Part shown: positions 15,599 to 23,588 of the stretch, in pieces
Position numbering within the stretch: the stretch's first letter is position 1
Layout: every line of letters starts with the position of its first letter
Assembly (NCBI GenBank): GCA_050692055.1
Contig: JBOGTC010000152.1
Span: 1-49,735, forward strand
DNA length: 49,735 bases
Source of the DNA: JBOGTC01 sp050692055
Lineage (GTDB): Bacteria > Chloroflexota > Limnocylindria > QHBO01
Direction: 5' to 3'
Notes under the pieces: generated by a model
The model's database searches: none
What the model was told of the DNA's origin: nothing
The model's input: only the letters and a program-made list of their open reading frames with translations
Made by a program: the position numbers and the translations under genes

Positions 15599-16553
15599 GC
15601 CGACCTCGCCGACGGCCGCCAACGATCCCGGCAGCCTCGGTTTCGAGCGAGTCCGATACGAGCGCGACGCCGATCGCGCCGTCGCCACGGTCACGATCGA
15701 CCGACCGCAGGTCCTGAACTGCTTCGACTTCCAGACCCTGCGCGAGATGTCGCGGGCCTTCGAGCAGGCGTCGTGGGACGACTCGGTGGCGGTCGTCGTC
15801 GTGACCGGCGCCGGAGATCGGGCCTTCTGCACCGGCGCGGATCTGGACGAGCAGGCGCGGATGGGGGCCACCAGCGGCCAGTACTGGCGCTGGATGGGAG
15901 CCTTCATCGAGATGCACGATCGCCTGCGGCACATCGGCAAGCCGACCATCGCGCGCATCAACGGCGTCTGCGTGGGCGGCGGCAACGAGCTGCAGATGGC
16001 CTGCGACCTCAGCGTGATGGTCGACGACGCCTACATCCGTCACGTGGGGCCCGAGCACGGCTCGGTCCCCGCCGGCGGCGCGACGCAGTGGCTGCCGCTG
16101 ATCGTGGGCGACCGCCGCGCGCGAGAGATCATCCTGCTCTGCGAGCCGGTGCCGCCCGCGCGAGCGCTCGAGTGGGGGCTCGTCTCGCGCGTGGCGTCGC
16201 GTGCCGAGCTCGACGATGCCGTGGCCGAGCTCGCCGAGAGCCTGCGCCGCAAGCTGCCCGAGGCCCTGCGCTACACGAAGACGCAGCTGAACTGGTGGCG
16301 CGACCTCGTCTGGTCCCAGACGGTGGAGCACGCGCGCGACTGGCTGGCCGTCCACTCGGTTGCCGACGAGACGAAGGAGGCCGTCGCCGCCTTCCACGAG
16401 AAGCGCTCGCCGCGGTTCGATGCCGTGCGGCGCCTGGGCGCGGGCGACGGCCGCACCTGCTTCAGCTGTGGCGCCAACGGGCTGCCCGCAGGCCATCGGT
16501 TCTGCGGGGCGTGCGGTGTGGAGCTGCCCGATGCTTGGGGGTCAGGGGCGTGA
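15591..16553 (+). CDS. Crotonase-fold enzyme with C-terminal zinc ribbon
   Basis: Residues about 15-270 form an enoyl-CoA hydratase/isomerase domain (TIDRPQVLNCFDFQTLREM, FCTGADLDEQARMG, oxyanion-hole segment NGVCVGGGNELQMACD, GPEHGSVPAGGATQWLPLI). The last block resembles 6-oxocyclohexenecarbonyl-CoA hydrolase-like enzymes of anaerobic aromatic degradation more than ordinary hydratases; this is a weak resemblance. The C-terminus adds a treble-clef-like zinc ribbon with cysteines C290, C293, C305 and C308 (CFSCG...FCGACG). Such ribbons usually mediate protein or acyl-carrier contacts. The ATG at 15591 overlaps the EthD gene. Confidence 0.88.
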   Translation: MPEPTSPTAANDPGSLGFERVRYERDADRAVATVTIDRPQVLNCFDFQTLREMSRAFEQASWDDSVAVVVVTGAGDRAFCTGADLDEQARMGATSGQYWRWMGAFIEMHDRLRHIGKPTIARINGVCVGGGNELQMACDLSVMVDDAYIRHVGPEHGSVPAGGATQWLPLIVGDRRAREIILLCEPVPPARALEWGLVSRVASRAELDDAVAELAESLRRKLPEALRYTKTQLNWWRDLVWSQTVEHARDWLAVHSVADETKEAVAAFHEKRSPRFDAVRRLGAGDGRTCFSCGANGLPAGHRFCGACGVELPDAWGSGA

Positions 16554-16572
16554 TTCTGCGGCCTAGGAACCT

Positions 16573-16697
16573 GGTGACTCGTACGCAGCTGTCGGCCGCG
16601 GTTTGGGGCGATCGGCCACGGCGGAATATGGGAAAAGTTGTGTCTTGGCTACGTCTACGGACACAAGAGGACACTCACGACCTGCGTACCAGTCACC
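16573..16697. repeat. Inverted repeat with 16-bp arms (15 of 16)
   Basis: GGTGACTCGTACGCAG at 16573-16588 pairs with CTGCGTACCAGTCACC at 16682-16697. The arm resembles the GGTTACTGGTACGC core of the dispersed repeat near 26.3 kb and 33.4 kb. It fills the 196-base gap between two crotonase genes. Confidence 0.6.
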
Positions 16698-16749
16698 CTA
16701 TTGCGATTCCGCAAGAACGCGCGCGTCCGCATCGGCAGGGCCCGCAATC

Positions 16750-17532
16750 GTGACCGGCGAGCAGCTCGTCCTCGTCGAGCGGCAGGCGGAGCAGCGGACC
16801 GCGCTCGTGCGGCTCAACCGGCCGAAGCAGCTGAACGCGCTGAATGCCGCGGTCATGGACGCCCTGTGCGATGCGCTCGAAGGTCTCGACCGTGACGAGA
16901 CGGTCCGTGCGATCGTGGTGACAGGCGACGAACGGGCATTCGCCGCGGGCGCCGACATCGGCGAGATGGCGGGAGCCACGCCGGTCGACATGCTGACGAG
17001 CAACCGCATCGGCCAGTGGGATCGCGTGCGGAAGATCGCCAAGCCGGTCATCGCCGCCGTCAACGGCTGGGCCCTGGGTGGCGGATGCGAGCTGGCGATG
17101 ACGCTCGACCTGATCGTGGCGGGCGAGGGGGCGAGGTTCGGGCAGCCGGAGATCAATATCGGCGTCATCCCGGGCGCGGGCGGGACCCAGCGGCTGACGC
17201 GCGCCATCGGCAAGTCGAAGGCGATGGAGATGATCCTGACCGGCGAGCCGATCACCGCCCGCGAGGCGGAACGCGTTGGCCTGGTGGCGCGGGTCACGCA
17301 GGACGAGCTGTGCGTCGAGGATGCGCTGACGCTGGCCGCCAAGGTGGCCGAGAAGTCACCGATCGCGCTTCGCCTGGCCAAGGAGGCGATCAACGCCGCG
17401 TACGAGATGGACCTGACCGATGCGCTCGCGCACGAGCGCCGCCTCTTCTACCTCCTCTTCGCGTCCGAGGACCAGAAGGAGGGCATGGCCGCCTTCCTCG
17501 AGAAGCGCACGCCCGATTTCAAGGGCCGATAG
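16750..17532 (+). CDS. Enoyl-CoA hydratase
   Basis: The 260-residue product has all crotonase hallmarks: FAAGADIGEM, the oxyanion hole and first catalytic Glu in NGWALGGGCELAMTLD, and the second Glu in PEINIGVIPGAGGTQRLTR. It should hydrate trans-2-enoyl-CoA in fatty-acid or phenylacetate-type degradation. The GTG at 16750 places the family N-terminus (EQLVLVERQAEQRTALVRL) correctly; an in-frame extension upstream lies in repeat DNA. It ends with the FEKRTPDFKGR-like tail also seen in the 20506 crotonase. Confidence 0.93.
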   Translation: MTGEQLVLVERQAEQRTALVRLNRPKQLNALNAAVMDALCDALEGLDRDETVRAIVVTGDERAFAAGADIGEMAGATPVDMLTSNRIGQWDRVRKIAKPVIAAVNGWALGGGCELAMTLDLIVAGEGARFGQPEINIGVIPGAGGTQRLTRAIGKSKAMEMILTGEPITAREAERVGLVARVTQDELCVEDALTLAAKVAEKSPIALRLAKEAINAAYEMDLTDALAHERRLFYLLFASEDQKEGMAAFLEKRTPDFKGR

Positions 17533-17566
17533 GCGCGGCCGCGAATTGGCCGTGCTCCGCGCCCCC

Positions 17567-17611
17567 GTCAGACCCGGTTCGTGAGAGCGTGTACCACGAA
17601 CGGTGTCTGAC
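17567..17611. terminator. Bidirectional hairpin between convergent genes
   Basis: GTCAGACCCGGTTCGTG (17567-17583) pairs with CACGAACGGTGTCTGAC (17595-17611), 15 of 17 positions, with an 11-base loop. It lies between the crotonase stop and the azlD stop. Confidence 0.65.
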
Positions 17612-17619
17612 GCGGTGAC

Positions 17620-17934
17620 TCAGGCGAGCCCGAGCAATCGGGCGATGGCCGCGACCGCGGCGGCCACCACCACCACGACCAGGACCGGCGCTCGCAGCAG
17701 GATCGCGGCGCCGCCGGCGGCGACGCCCAGCGCCCGCGCATCGAGGGTCAGGGCGTTCCCGGACCCGAAGGTCAGGGTGGCGACGAGCGCGGCGAGCAGC
17801 GCCGGGGCCAACAGGCTGATCACGCCCAACGCCCGAGCCGGCAGCGGACGGCCACCCAGCAGCACCGGCCCGGCCGCCTTGATCGCGATGGTGGCCGCTC
17901 CGACCACGATGACCACCAGCCAGCCGTCGGTCAT
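17620..17934 (-). CDS. azlD: AzlD-family branched-chain amino acid exporter, small subunit
   Basis: The 104-residue product is almost all hydrophobic, with four predicted membrane segments (starting DGWLVVIVVGAATIAIKAAG). It contains PLPARALGVISLLAPALLAA, typical of AzlD. It works with AzlC in export of branched-chain amino acids or analogues. Its ATG overlaps the azlC stop as ATGA. A longer reading through azlC in the same frame exists but is out of frame with the azlC protein and is not used. Confidence 0.9.
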   Translation of the reverse strand: MTDGWLVVIVVGAATIAIKAAGPVLLGGRPLPARALGVISLLAPALLAALVATLTFGSGNALTLDARALGVAAGGAAILLRAPVLVVVVVAAAVAAIARLLGLA

Positions 17935-18620
17935 CCGCGCCACCAGCCGATGAGGGCCGCAGCCGATGCGGCGATGATCGGAACGCCGCTGGGCGTCAAC
18001 GGGAGCAGCGCGAGCGCGATGCCGGCGCCGGCCAGGGCCGTCAGCATGGCCCGGCGGCTGCGGAGCTGTGGCGCCACCAGCGCCAGGAAGAGGGCCGGGA
18101 AGGCCGCGTCCAGCCCCAGCGAGGTCGGGTCGCCCAGCCACTCGCCACCCGCCACGCCGATGACCGTCCCCATCACCCACGCCGCCCACAGCACGATTCC
18201 GGCGCCGATGAGCGTGCGGGCATCGAAGCGTCCGTCTCCTCGAGAGGCCACCGCCCAGGACTCGTCGACGACGAGCTGGCCCACGAGGAACCGACGCACG
18301 GCACCGCCGCGGACGAAGGGCGCGACCGACACGCCAATGGGTCCGTATCGCAGGTTGAGCAGAACCGCCGCCAAGATCGCGGCCAACGGCTGGCCGCCGG
18401 TGGCGAGGATCGAGACGGCAGCGATCTGCGCCGAGCCGGCGAATGTCGTCGTGGACATGACGATGGCGGCCACGGCGCCCATCTCGGGCAACGAGGTCGC
18501 AATGACGGCGTAGGGGATGCCGAAGAGGGCAACCACCACGGCGAGCGGCAGGGCGAGCATGGCGCCGCGCCGGATCGTGCCCGTTTCGGCGTGGGCGTGC
18601 TCGGTCGTCGGCCTGGGCAT
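17931..18620 (-). CDS. azlC: AzlC-family branched-chain amino acid exporter, large subunit
   Basis: The 229-residue membrane protein has AzlC features: a G(I/V)PYAVIATSLPEMGAVAAI block, STTTFAGSAQIAAVSIL, NLRYGPIGVSVAPF and a DESWA motif after a short loop. About seven membrane segments are visible. It is the first gene of the azlCD unit. TAGCAT lies nine bases before the ATG. The unit diverges from the double-GNAT gene across 47 bases. Confidence 0.92.
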   Translation of the reverse strand: MPRPTTEHAHAETGTIRRGAMLALPLAVVVALFGIPYAVIATSLPEMGAVAAIVMSTTTFAGSAQIAAVSILATGGQPLAAILAAVLLNLRYGPIGVSVAPFVRGGAVRRFLVGQLVVDESWAVASRGDGRFDARTLIGAGIVLWAAWVMGTVIGVAGGEWLGDPTSLGLDAAFPALFLALVAPQLRSRRAMLTALAGAGIALALLPLTPSGVPIIAASAAALIGWWRG

Positions 18621-18667
18621 GGAGCCGACATGCTAGGCGATCGGCCGCCATCGGCTAGCATCGGCTC
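18621..18667. promoter_or_regulatory. Divergent promoter region, azlC / double-GNAT gene
   Basis: The same box, TAGCAT, is present on both strands: minus 18635-18630 (9 bases before azlC) and plus 18656-18661 (6 bases before the GNAT ATG). Both transcripts would be nearly leaderless. Confidence 0.55.
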
Positions 18668-19627
18668 ATGAGCATGGGGAATCCGGATCGCGCGGTTGGG
18701 GGACTGGCGGTGCCGACGCCGTCGGGCGTTCAGCTGAGGCCGCTGGGGCGGGACGACTTCGATGCCTCGCTGGCGCTGGTGCGCGAGCTGTACGGCCTCT
18801 CCGTGGGTGACGGCGAGCCGCTCCGCGCCGGCTTCGAATCCCTGGTCGGCGACGTGGACGCGGCTCCGTTCATCGCGATCGCCGACGGCGCGCCGGCCGG
18901 CCTGGTCCTGTTCCGGTTTCGGCGGCGTCTGAACCACGCCACGTTCGAGGGCTGGGTCAGCGACCTGGTCGTGCGCGAGCGCGCGCGCGGCCGGGGGATC
19001 GGCAGGGCGCTGCTTGCGGCGGCGATCGCCGAATGGCGCCTGCGCGGCGGCCACCAGGTCATGCTCGAGGTCGGCTACGACCGCGACGCCGCCCGCGCGC
19101 TCTACGAGTCGTCGGGCTTCGTCGAGCAGGGGAGGTACTTCGAGATCGCGCCCGTGCGGGCGAGGGGCATCCTGCCGAGCGCCGGCGTGGAGATCCGGCC
19201 GATCGTGGACGACGACGGCGACTTCGAGGCGACGACGCGGCTGCTGGCCGAGCTCGGCCGGCCGACGCCGACCGACGAGAAGCTGCCCGCGCTCCGGCGC
19301 ACCCACAGCCAGCACGTCGCTCGCGACGACACCGGGTCGCTGCTCGCGCTCCTGGACGGCGCGCCGGTGGGGTTCTGCTCGCTCGAGTTCCGCGATCCGT
19401 TCTACGTGATGCGCCCACAGGCATGGATCCCGGACCTCATCGTCACCGAGTCGGCGCGCGGTCGGGACATCGGCGCGGCACTGCTCGATGCCGCCTTCGC
19501 CGAGGCGGTGCGACGCGGGGCGTATGCCGTGGCGCTGGAGTCCGGCCACCATCGGGCCGTCGCCCACAGGCTCTACACCTCGGCCGGCATGACCGATGTC
19601 GGCAGCTTCTACACCCTGGCGCGGTGA
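18668..19627 (+). CDS. Tandem GNAT acetyltransferase
   Basis: The 319-residue product has two GNAT domains. The first (about 20-165) contains the acetyl-CoA loop RARGRGIGRALL and ALYESSGF. The second (about 170-319) contains SARGRDIGAALLDAAFAEA and RLYTSAGM. In the second loop the glycine at motif position four is Asp (RGRDIG), which may weaken acetyl-CoA binding there. Double-GNAT proteins typically use one domain for catalysis and one for structure. The substrate is unknown. The stop overlaps the next gene's GTG by four bases. Confidence 0.88.
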   Translation: MSMGNPDRAVGGLAVPTPSGVQLRPLGRDDFDASLALVRELYGLSVGDGEPLRAGFESLVGDVDAAPFIAIADGAPAGLVLFRFRRRLNHATFEGWVSDLVVRERARGRGIGRALLAAAIAEWRLRGGHQVMLEVGYDRDAARALYESSGFVEQGRYFEIAPVRARGILPSAGVEIRPIVDDDGDFEATTRLLAELGRPTPTDEKLPALRRTHSQHVARDDTGSLLALLDGAPVGFCSLEFRDPFYVMRPQAWIPDLIVTESARGRDIGAALLDAAFAEAVRRGAYAVALESGHHRAVAHRLYTSAGMTDVGSFYTLAR

Positions 19628-20268
19628 GGGCACCGGACGGGTCGCCGGTCGAGCTCTATGCCCGGATGCCGACGTTCGGCGAGCCGGAGCTGATCCACGC
19701 CGCGATTCCACCCGGCGTGGAGATCCTGGAGCTCGGAAGCGGCGCCGGCCGCATGACGCATCGGCTTCTCGAGCTGGGGCATCGCGTGACGGCGGTGGAC
19801 AACTCGGCCGAGATGCTCGCGCACGTTCGCGGTGCCGAGACGGTCCAGGCCGAGATCGCCGGCCTGGAGCTGGGCCGGCGCTTCTCCTGCGTCCTGCTCG
19901 CCAGCCAGCTCGTGAACACGTCCGACGATGCGACGCGCGACACGTACCTGGCCACCTGCGCCCGTCACGTGGCGACCGAGGGCACCGTGCTGATCCAGCG
20001 TTACGACCCGGCCTGGGCCGCCGATCCGCAGCCCTCCGACACCGAGCGCGAGGGCGTCCGCATGCGCGTGCTCGACCCCCATCGCGACGGGCCGCTGCTC
20101 ACCGCGACGGTCGAGTACGAGCTCGACGGCCGAACCTGGCGCCACGGACCGTTCACCGCCCGCATCCTGGACGAGCCCGAGCTCGAGGCGCGGCTCGGCG
20201 ACTCCGGGCTGCGGCTGGACCGATGGATCGACGAGCGCCGGACCTGGCTGGCGGCGTCGCTGCGCTGA
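19624..20268 (+). CDS. Class I SAM-dependent methyltransferase
   Basis: The 214-residue product has motif I GVEILELGSGAGRMTHRLLE and the motif II acidic end VTAVDNSAEML. FSCVLLASQLVNT follows, then a post-core beta-rich part (VEYELDGRTWRHGPFTARIL). It is translationally coupled to the double-GNAT gene through GTGA. The pair may modify one small molecule or protein in two steps, but nothing identifies it. The gene is followed by the MITE-like element at 20292. Confidence 0.87.
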   Translation: MRAPDGSPVELYARMPTFGEPELIHAAIPPGVEILELGSGAGRMTHRLLELGHRVTAVDNSAEMLAHVRGAETVQAEIAGLELGRRFSCVLLASQLVNTSDDATRDTYLATCARHVATEGTVLIQRYDPAWAADPQPSDTEREGVRMRVLDPHRDGPLLTATVEYELDGRTWRHGPFTARILDEPELEARLGDSGLRLDRWIDERRTWLAASLR

Positions 20269-20291
20269 CTGGGCGAGCCCGTCCGTGACCT

Positions 20292-20438
20292 TGCCAGATT
20301 CCAACCACAGCCGGCTTGGGCAGGCTGGACGGCGTCGAAAGCGCGTGCCGCGACCCGCTCCGAGCGTGGAGTCAGTCTCGCGCCGGCACTTGGGGTGCCG
20401 CTCAACGTGCCCAAGCCGGCTGTGGTTGGAATCTGGCA
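20292..20438. mobile_element. MITE-like element with 31-bp perfect terminal inverted repeats
   Basis: The left arm 20292-20322 and right arm 20408-20438 are exact complements over 31 bases, beginning TGCCAGATTCCAACCACAGC. An 85-base spacer lies between; the total is 147 bp. A related copy of 145 bp lies at 48506-48650. Both carry CCGAGCGTGGA in the middle. There is no transposase and no long reading frame. It could be a non-autonomous transposon or a structured RNA gene. Confidence 0.8.
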
Positions 20439-20491
20439 CTTCGCAGCTCGGACCGCGGGCGTAAGCCGTCGGCGACGCCGCACCCTCTGGG

Positions 20492-20497
20492 TACAAT
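20492..20497 (+). promoter_or_regulatory. -10 box TACAAT for the crotonase/dehydrogenase unit
   Basis: TACAAT lies eight bases before the ATG at 20506, predicting a transcript that starts at or next to the start codon. Confidence 0.5.
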
Positions 20498-20505
20498 CGG
20501 CGCCG

Positions 20506-21291
20506 ATGTCCGATCAGCCCCAAGCCATCCTCCTCAACGAGCTGTCAGAGGGCGTCGCAACCCTCACGCTGAACCGGCCGGACGCGCTCAACGCGCTGAA
20601 TGCCGAGCTGCGGCGGGCGCTCCTGGATGCGGTCAACGAGGCTCGCAAGGATGACTCGGTGCGGGCGGTGGTGCTCACCGGGGCGGGGCGCGGCTTCTGT
20701 GCGGGCGCCGATCTGCGCGGTGGCTCCGCCGAACGCGACTTCCGGCGCGTCATCACGAACGAGTACAACCCGCTGATCCAGGCCATCCGCGCGCTTGCGA
20801 AGCCGGTCGTCGCATCGGTCAACGGCGTCGCGGCAGGCGCAGGCATGAGCCTGGCGCTCGCCGCCGACCTTGTCGTGGCGTCGGATGAGGCGAGCTTCGT
20901 GCCGGCCTTCAGCCGCATCGGCCTCGTGCCGGACTCGGGCCTGACTCGCATGCTCGTCCGGGCGCTCGGGCGACATCGGGCCTTGGAGGTGCTCCTCGGG
21001 GAGAGGCAGTTGACCGCCGTCGACGCGCATGACGCCGGGCTGGTCGCGGCCGTGGTGCCCGCGGACCGGCTGCGCGAGGCGACGCGCGAGCTGGCCCAGC
21101 GGCTGGCCTCCGGTCCGACGCGTGCCATCGGCCTCACCAAGCGGCTCATCAACGCGGTGGAGGACGTATCGCTCTCCGATTCGCTGGTCGCGGAGGCCGC
21201 CCTGCAGGCGATCGCCGGTCGCAGCGAGGACCACGCCGAGGGCGTCGCCGCCTTCGGCGAGAAGCGCGATCCACAATTCAAGGGCCGATGA
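20506..21291 (+). CDS. Crotonase-fold enoyl-CoA hydratase/isomerase, PaaG-like
   Basis: The 261-residue product has TLTLNRPDALNALNAELRRA, GFCAGADLRGG, the oxyanion region NGVAAGAGMSLALAADL, and SRIGLVPDSGLTRML. The usual first Glu of hydratases is absent (Met in AGAGMSL) and an Asp stands at the second site (VPDSG), the pattern of PaaG-type isomerases such as ring-1,2-epoxyphenylacetyl-CoA isomerase. Other phenylacetate genes are not visible except a PaaH-like dehydrogenase that follows with an ATGA overlap, so a general acyl-CoA isomerase is also possible. Confidence 0.88.
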   Translation: MSDQPQAILLNELSEGVATLTLNRPDALNALNAELRRALLDAVNEARKDDSVRAVVLTGAGRGFCAGADLRGGSAERDFRRVITNEYNPLIQAIRALAKPVVASVNGVAAGAGMSLALAADLVVASDEASFVPAFSRIGLVPDSGLTRMLVRALGRHRALEVLLGERQLTAVDAHDAGLVAAVVPADRLREATRELAQRLASGPTRAIGLTKRLINAVEDVSLSDSLVAEAALQAIAGRSEDHAEGVAAFGEKRDPQFKGR

Positions 21292-22499
21292 ACGAGATCA
21301 ACCACGTCGGCGTCCTCGGTGCCGGCACCATGGGCGCGGGGATCGCGCAGGTCGCAGCCGAGGCCGGCCTGGCGGTGAGCGTGCACGATCCCATCGTCGG
21401 CGCGGTCGAGCGCGCGCAGGAGCGGATCGGCCGCTTCCTGCAGCGCAAGGTAGAGAAGGACGAGCTCGCAGCCGCCGACGCCGAGGTGGCCCGGAACCGC
21501 ATCACCGCCGCAGCGACGCTCGAGCAGGTCGCCACCGCGGACCTGGTGGTGGAGGCGATCCCGGAGGATATCGAGCTCAAGCGCGAGGCCTTCCGGCGCC
21601 TGGACGAGGCAGCACGGACGGATGCCATCCTGGCCACCAACACCAGCTCGCTGCCCGTGGCGCGCATCGCGGCCGCGGCGGCGCACCCCGAGCGGGTGGT
21701 GGGCATGCACTTCTTCAACCCCGTGCCGCTCATGGCGCTGGTGGAGGTCATCGCCGGGCCCATGACCGCGACCGCCATCACCGACAGCACGGCCCTGCTC
21801 GCCCGCCGGCTGGGCAAGACGCCGGTCGTGGCCGCGGACACGCCCGGCTTCATCGTCAACCGGGTCGCCCGGCCCTACTACCTCGAGGCGCTGCGCATCC
21901 TGGGCGAAGGTTCGGCCGCGGTCGAGGCCATCGACGAGGCCATGCGCGGCATCGGCTTCAAGATGGGGCCGTTCGAGCTCATCGACGCCATCGGCGCCGA
22001 CGTCAACTACGCCGTCAGCCAGAGCGTCTTCGAGCAGTTCTTCTTCGATGCGCGATACCGTCCGCATCCCATCCAGCGAATGCTCGTCGATGCCGGACGC
22101 CTTGGGCGCAAGACGGGCGGCGGCTTCTACGACTACGGGGCCGATGGCACTCGCGGGGCATCCTGGGCCGGCCTCGGGCGGCGGCCGGGTGGCGCGCCAC
22201 GCCCCCGGACGCTCGACGCGGCGCAGATCGAGGCGCGCATCCTCGCCACCGTCGTGAACGAGGCGGCATCGGCGGTGGCGGAGGGGGTCGCCGACGCGGC
22301 CGCGATCGACACGGCGATGCGCCTCGGCACCAACTGGCCGGACGGCCCGCTGGCGTGGGGCGAGCGCATCGGCCTCGGGCGCGTGGCGTACACACTCGAT
22401 TCGCTGCATGCCACGGTTCCCGACGGCCGGTACCGTGTCACGCCCCTGCTGCGCGCCCTGGGCGAGCGCAGCGCATCCTTCTTCGGGGAGCAGGGCTAG
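21288..22499 (+). CDS. 3-Hydroxyacyl-CoA dehydrogenase
   Basis: The 403-residue enzyme starts with the NAD site HVGVLGAGTMGAGIAQVAAE. It has the catalytic H141-N144 in GMHFFNPVPLM, then DTPGFIVNRVARPYYLEAL and GFKMGPFELIDAIGADVNY. A second 3HCDH C-terminal domain follows (about 300-385), as in PaaH-type proteins. It oxidises L-3-hydroxyacyl-CoA to 3-ketoacyl-CoA with NAD. The start codon lies inside the crotonase stop. A HAD phosphatase gene follows after four bases. Confidence 0.94.
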   Translation: MNEINHVGVLGAGTMGAGIAQVAAEAGLAVSVHDPIVGAVERAQERIGRFLQRKVEKDELAAADAEVARNRITAAATLEQVATADLVVEAIPEDIELKREAFRRLDEAARTDAILATNTSSLPVARIAAAAAHPERVVGMHFFNPVPLMALVEVIAGPMTATAITDSTALLARRLGKTPVVAADTPGFIVNRVARPYYLEALRILGEGSAAVEAIDEAMRGIGFKMGPFELIDAIGADVNYAVSQSVFEQFFFDARYRPHPIQRMLVDAGRLGRKTGGGFYDYGADGTRGASWAGLGRRPGGAPRPRTLDAAQIEARILATVVNEAASAVAEGVADAAAIDTAMRLGTNWPDGPLAWGERIGLGRVAYTLDSLHATVPDGRYRVTPLLRALGERSASFFGEQG

Positions 22500-22503
22500 G
22501 GGC

Positions 22504-23151
22504 GTGCCGCTCAGCGGAAGATATCGGGCCGTCATCTTCGACATGGACGGGCTCCTGCTCGATACCGAGACCCTGTGGCACAGGGCCGAGGTCGAGCTCT
22601 TTCGTCGGCACGGCGGCGAGTTCCGCTGGGACGACAAGATGGCGGTGATCGGCACGAGCTTCGACTTCACGGCGCGCTACTTTGCGGAGCGCCTGGGACA
22701 GCCGATGGAGCGCGGCGCGGCGCTCGTCGACGAGATGATCGCGCTCATGCACGAGGAAGTCCGTCGCCAGGTGGACGCACGACCCGGCGCGCTCGAGCTG
22801 GTCGAGCGGCTCCGTGACCTCGATGGCGTGCGCCTGGGGCTTGCCTCGAACTCGCCGCGGTTCATGGTCGACGACGCGCTCGGCACCGCCGATCTGACCG
22901 ATGCCTTCGAGGCGATCGTCACCTCCGACGACATCGAGCATGCGAAGCCCGCCCCGGACATCTACCTCGAGGCCTGCCGGCGCCTGGGCGTCGAGCCGTC
23001 CGAGGCGCTGGCGCTCGAGGACTCCGCGTCGGGCGTGGCGGCAGCCAAGGCGGCAGGCCTCACCTGCATCGCGGTGCCCCAGTTCGCGGAGACCGATGTC
23101 TCGGCCGCGGACGAGATCATCGACTCGTTGGAGGATCTGCTCAGCAGCTGA
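22504..23151 (+). CDS. HAD-family phosphatase (beta-phosphoglucomutase-like)
   Basis: The 215-residue product starts (GTG) PLSGRYRAVIFDMDGLLLDT, motif I with both catalytic aspartates. A helical cap follows, then GLASNSPR (motif II), KPAPDIYLEACRRLG (motif III Lys) and LALEDSASGVAAAKAAG (motif IV). This is subfamily IA3, as in phosphoglycolate phosphatase and beta-phosphoglucomutase. The substrate is unknown. The GTG lies four bases after the dehydrogenase stop; a longer frame starting at 22408 would overlap that gene and is rejected. Confidence 0.9.
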   Translation: MPLSGRYRAVIFDMDGLLLDTETLWHRAEVELFRRHGGEFRWDDKMAVIGTSFDFTARYFAERLGQPMERGAALVDEMIALMHEEVRRQVDARPGALELVERLRDLDGVRLGLASNSPRFMVDDALGTADLTDAFEAIVTSDDIEHAKPAPDIYLEACRRLGVEPSEALALEDSASGVAAAKAAGLTCIAVPQFAETDVSAADEIIDSLEDLLSS

Positions 23152-23197
23152 CCGGGCGCGGTGGCCCAGGATCGTGATCGCCGCGTCATTCTCCACA

Positions 23198-23311
23198 GAC
23201 TGAACCATCGGTGGAGCGGGCGACGTGCGGCGTTCCGCCGACGGCTGAGTCTCCCGAGGCTCGTTCATCGGCGGAGCCGGCTTGTTCATCCGTTTGGCCG
23301 ACGGTTCAGTC
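23198..23311. repeat. Inverted repeat with 14-bp arms (13 of 14)
   Basis: GACTGAACCATCGG at 23198-23211 pairs with CCGACGGTTCAGTC at 23298-23311. Weaker matching extends past both arms. A third related half (CCGACGGCTGAGTC) lies between them near 23238. The element fills the gap between the HAD gene and the DUF2277 gene. Confidence 0.6.
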
Positions 23312-23361
23312 CCTCAGGAATGAGTCTCCCGGTCCGCTGGGCGTTGCGCTACGCTGCCCCC

Positions 23362-23583
23362 ATGTGCCGAAGCATCAAGACACTGCGTACCGGGGCGACC
23401 CCGGCGTCCGACGACGAGATCGCAGCCGCCGCCCTGCAGTACGTCCGCAAGGTGAGCGGCTACCGCAGGCCATCCGCGGCGAACGAGCCCGCCTTCAACG
23501 CGGCGATCGAGGACGTGGCGGCCGCCTCGAAGCGGCTACTGGACGCCGTAGCCGCCACGCACCCCCACGCCTCGCGCGGCTGA
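23362..23583 (+). CDS. DUF2277 family protein
   Basis: The 73-residue product (MCRSIKTLRTGATPASDDEI, then AAALQYVRKVSGYRRPSAAN) matches DUF2277 along its whole length. The N-terminal MCRSIK and central ALQYVRK(V/I)SG..PS blocks are the signature. The function is unknown; it is a soluble helical protein widespread in Actinobacteria and Chloroflexi-like genomes. TACGCT stands six bases before the ATG, which sets the start and rules out the longer frame from 23161 through repeat DNA. Confidence 0.92.
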   Translation: MCRSIKTLRTGATPASDDEIAAAALQYVRKVSGYRRPSAANEPAFNAAIEDVAAASKRLLDAVAATHPHASRG

Positions 23584-23588
23584 GCCCT

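Noticed and set aside
17935..18651. Extension of the azlD frame through azlC
   Set aside because: It reads azlC in the wrong frame and gives an Arg-rich non-membrane sequence; AzlD ends at its own ATG.
20514..22670. 718-codon minus-strand frame across the crotonase and dehydrogenase genes
   Set aside because: Shadow of two well-supported plus-strand genes with catalytic motifs; its sequence has no recognisable fold.
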